Assembly (NCBI GenBank): GCA_007133875.1
Contig: SLLW01000165.1
Coordinates: forward strand, 1-7,277
Direction: 5' to 3'
Source of the DNA: Balneolales bacterium
GTDB taxonomy: Bacteria > Bacteroidota > Rhodothermia > Balneolales > Natronogracilivirgulaceae
DNA: 7,277 bases
Part shown: in pieces, positions 6,466 to 7,277 of the stretch
How positions within the stretch are numbered: the stretch's first letter is position 1
Layout of the letters: each line of letters starts with the position of its first letter
Notes under the pieces: generated by a model
What the model was told of the DNA's origin: nothing
The model's input: the letters and a program-made list of their open reading frames with translations, nothing else
Databases searched by the model: none
Position numbers and translations under genes: made by a program

Positions 6466-7277
6466 TTACTCATCGTCCAGCCAGCCGCCGGTAAATCCGG
6501 CCCGATCAAGTCCACGCCGGATGTGCTCATTGTCGCGTAAAAGATCCCAGATCAATTCCGATCTGTAATTTTCGATCTGAATAAACAGCGGACCCTGGTC
6601 GATGCCGAGGTACTGATCGTTGACCCATATTTCCGTGTCCAGGCCGGCATCCCGCGCGAAACTCATGTTGAACGAGTCGAGAAAGCCGTAGTCGCTGTAT
6701 ATTTGGTCGCCATATTCGGTGTACATATGATGGAGTGCCTCGATGGTCTCCCGGGGGGCAAAGGGCATGGAAGCGCCGGCGGCGTAGGGGGCAATAGTGC
6801 CGTCGTCATTTATGTGGGTGGCACTGGCACCCCGGGCACTGTAGGCCATATATTCGATATCTTCACCGTCACTGTCGGTGTACACAGCATAACCCGGGCC
6901 GTCACAGGCGGTAAGGCCCCAAATGTTTTCGCCGTAGCCTAACCAGCCGCCGGGGTTGTCGATGGCGTACTCGCGCTGTGCCAGCGTTGCCCGCCGGGAG
7001 TTTTCAAAATAGTCGATGCCCTTGTCCGACATATAATCATCCCAGATTCCCCGGAAGTCAACAAACATATGGGTGAACTGATGGACAAACAGCGGGCTGT
7101 AATTGACATATTCATATCCGTAAAAGGAATCCCACTGGTAGGTCTCCGTGTATTTGTCCCAGGAATCGGGCGGGGCCGGATGGGTGGGGGAGGCGATGGC
7201 CAGGAGATAGAGGATCATGGCTTCGTCATAACCGGAGTAGTCGTACGGTATGAAACCGGATTCGGGCCGCCAGCCGT
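6466..7277 (-). CDS. GH144-type (PF10091 glycoamylase-like) glycoside hydrolase, 5' end missing
   Basis: The frame is open to the window edge, so the 270 codons seen are the C-terminal part of a protein usually about 430-480 residues long. The visible part starts GWRPESGFIPYDYSGYDEAM and continues through motifs of the PF10091 (alpha/alpha)6-barrel: SPTHPAPPDSW, TYQWDSFYGYEYVNYSPLF, HQFTHMFVDFRGIWDDY, NPGGWLGYGENIWGLTACDGP, GTIAPYAAGASMPFAP, DSFN and GIDQGPLFIQIENYRS. In Bacteroidota this family is mostly GH144, endo-beta-1,2-glucanase, which cuts beta-1,2-glucan to sophoro-oligosaccharides. Other PF10091 members have different or unknown activities. It is the first visible gene of the minus-strand cluster and is followed by a GH3 beta-glucosidase, the same pairing known from Bacteroides thetaiotaomicron beta-1,2-glucan use. 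The internal ATG at 7218 is not the start, because conserved family sequence continues upstream of it. The signal peptide lies outside the window. Confidence 0.88.
   Translation of the reverse strand, partial: GWRPESGFIPYDYSGYDEAMILYLLAIASPTHPAPPDSWDKYTETYQWDSFYGYEYVNYSPLFVHQFTHMFVDFRGIWDDYMSDKGIDYFENSRRATLAQREYAIDNPGGWLGYGENIWGLTACDGPGYAVYTDSDGEDIEYMAYSARGASATHINDDGTIAPYAAGASMPFAPRETIEALHHMYTEYGDQIYSDYGFLDSFNMSFARDAGLDTEIWVNDQYLGIDQGPLFIQIENYRSELIWDLLRDNEHIRRGLDRAGFTGGWLDDE

Overview
The window looks like a polysaccharide-utilisation stretch from a Bacteroidota-like (FCB-group) bacterium. A member of the Balneolota/Rhodothermota side fits best: moderate GC, SpII lipoprotein enzymes, and a secreted protein ending in a type IX secretion (T9SS) tail with the NYPNPFNP signature. 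The taxonomic placement is inference from these traits only.

Left part, plus strand (1-2682). An intact GH26 family lipoprotein, most likely an endo-beta-1,4-mannanase (99-1361), is followed by the decayed N-terminus of a second hydrolase (about 1495-1781). The remnant resembles GH5-type mannanases and carries an in-frame stop, a frameshift and a 3' truncation. Next comes a 257-residue protein with a signal peptide and the look of an outer-membrane beta-barrel (1909-2682), which I could not assign to a named family.

Middle (2683-3016). This is a 334-base convergent intergenic region without a credible gene. It has one hairpin close to the end of the minus-strand cluster.

Right part, minus strand (7277 back to 3017). 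Transcription order is a PF10091/GH144-type glycoside hydrolase (5' end off the window), a GH3 beta-glucosidase lipoprotein, and a T9SS-secreted protein with a carbohydrate-binding-like beta-sandwich. The two gaps are about 110 bases each, so this is probably one operon. A GH144 plus GH3 pair is the known arrangement for breaking down beta-1,2-glucan: GH144 cuts the chain to sophoro-oligosaccharides and GH3 releases glucose. The third protein would then be a surface or secreted binding partner of unknown ligand.

The window therefore joins a mannan-directed module, partly decayed, to a probable beta-1,2-glucan-directed module on opposite strands. I see no transporter, TonB receptor, SusD, regulator, tRNA, rRNA, CRISPR array or insertion sequence. 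The least explained items are the T9SS beta-sandwich protein, the barrel protein, the mannanase remnant, and a strong hairpin between the GH3 and T9SS genes.
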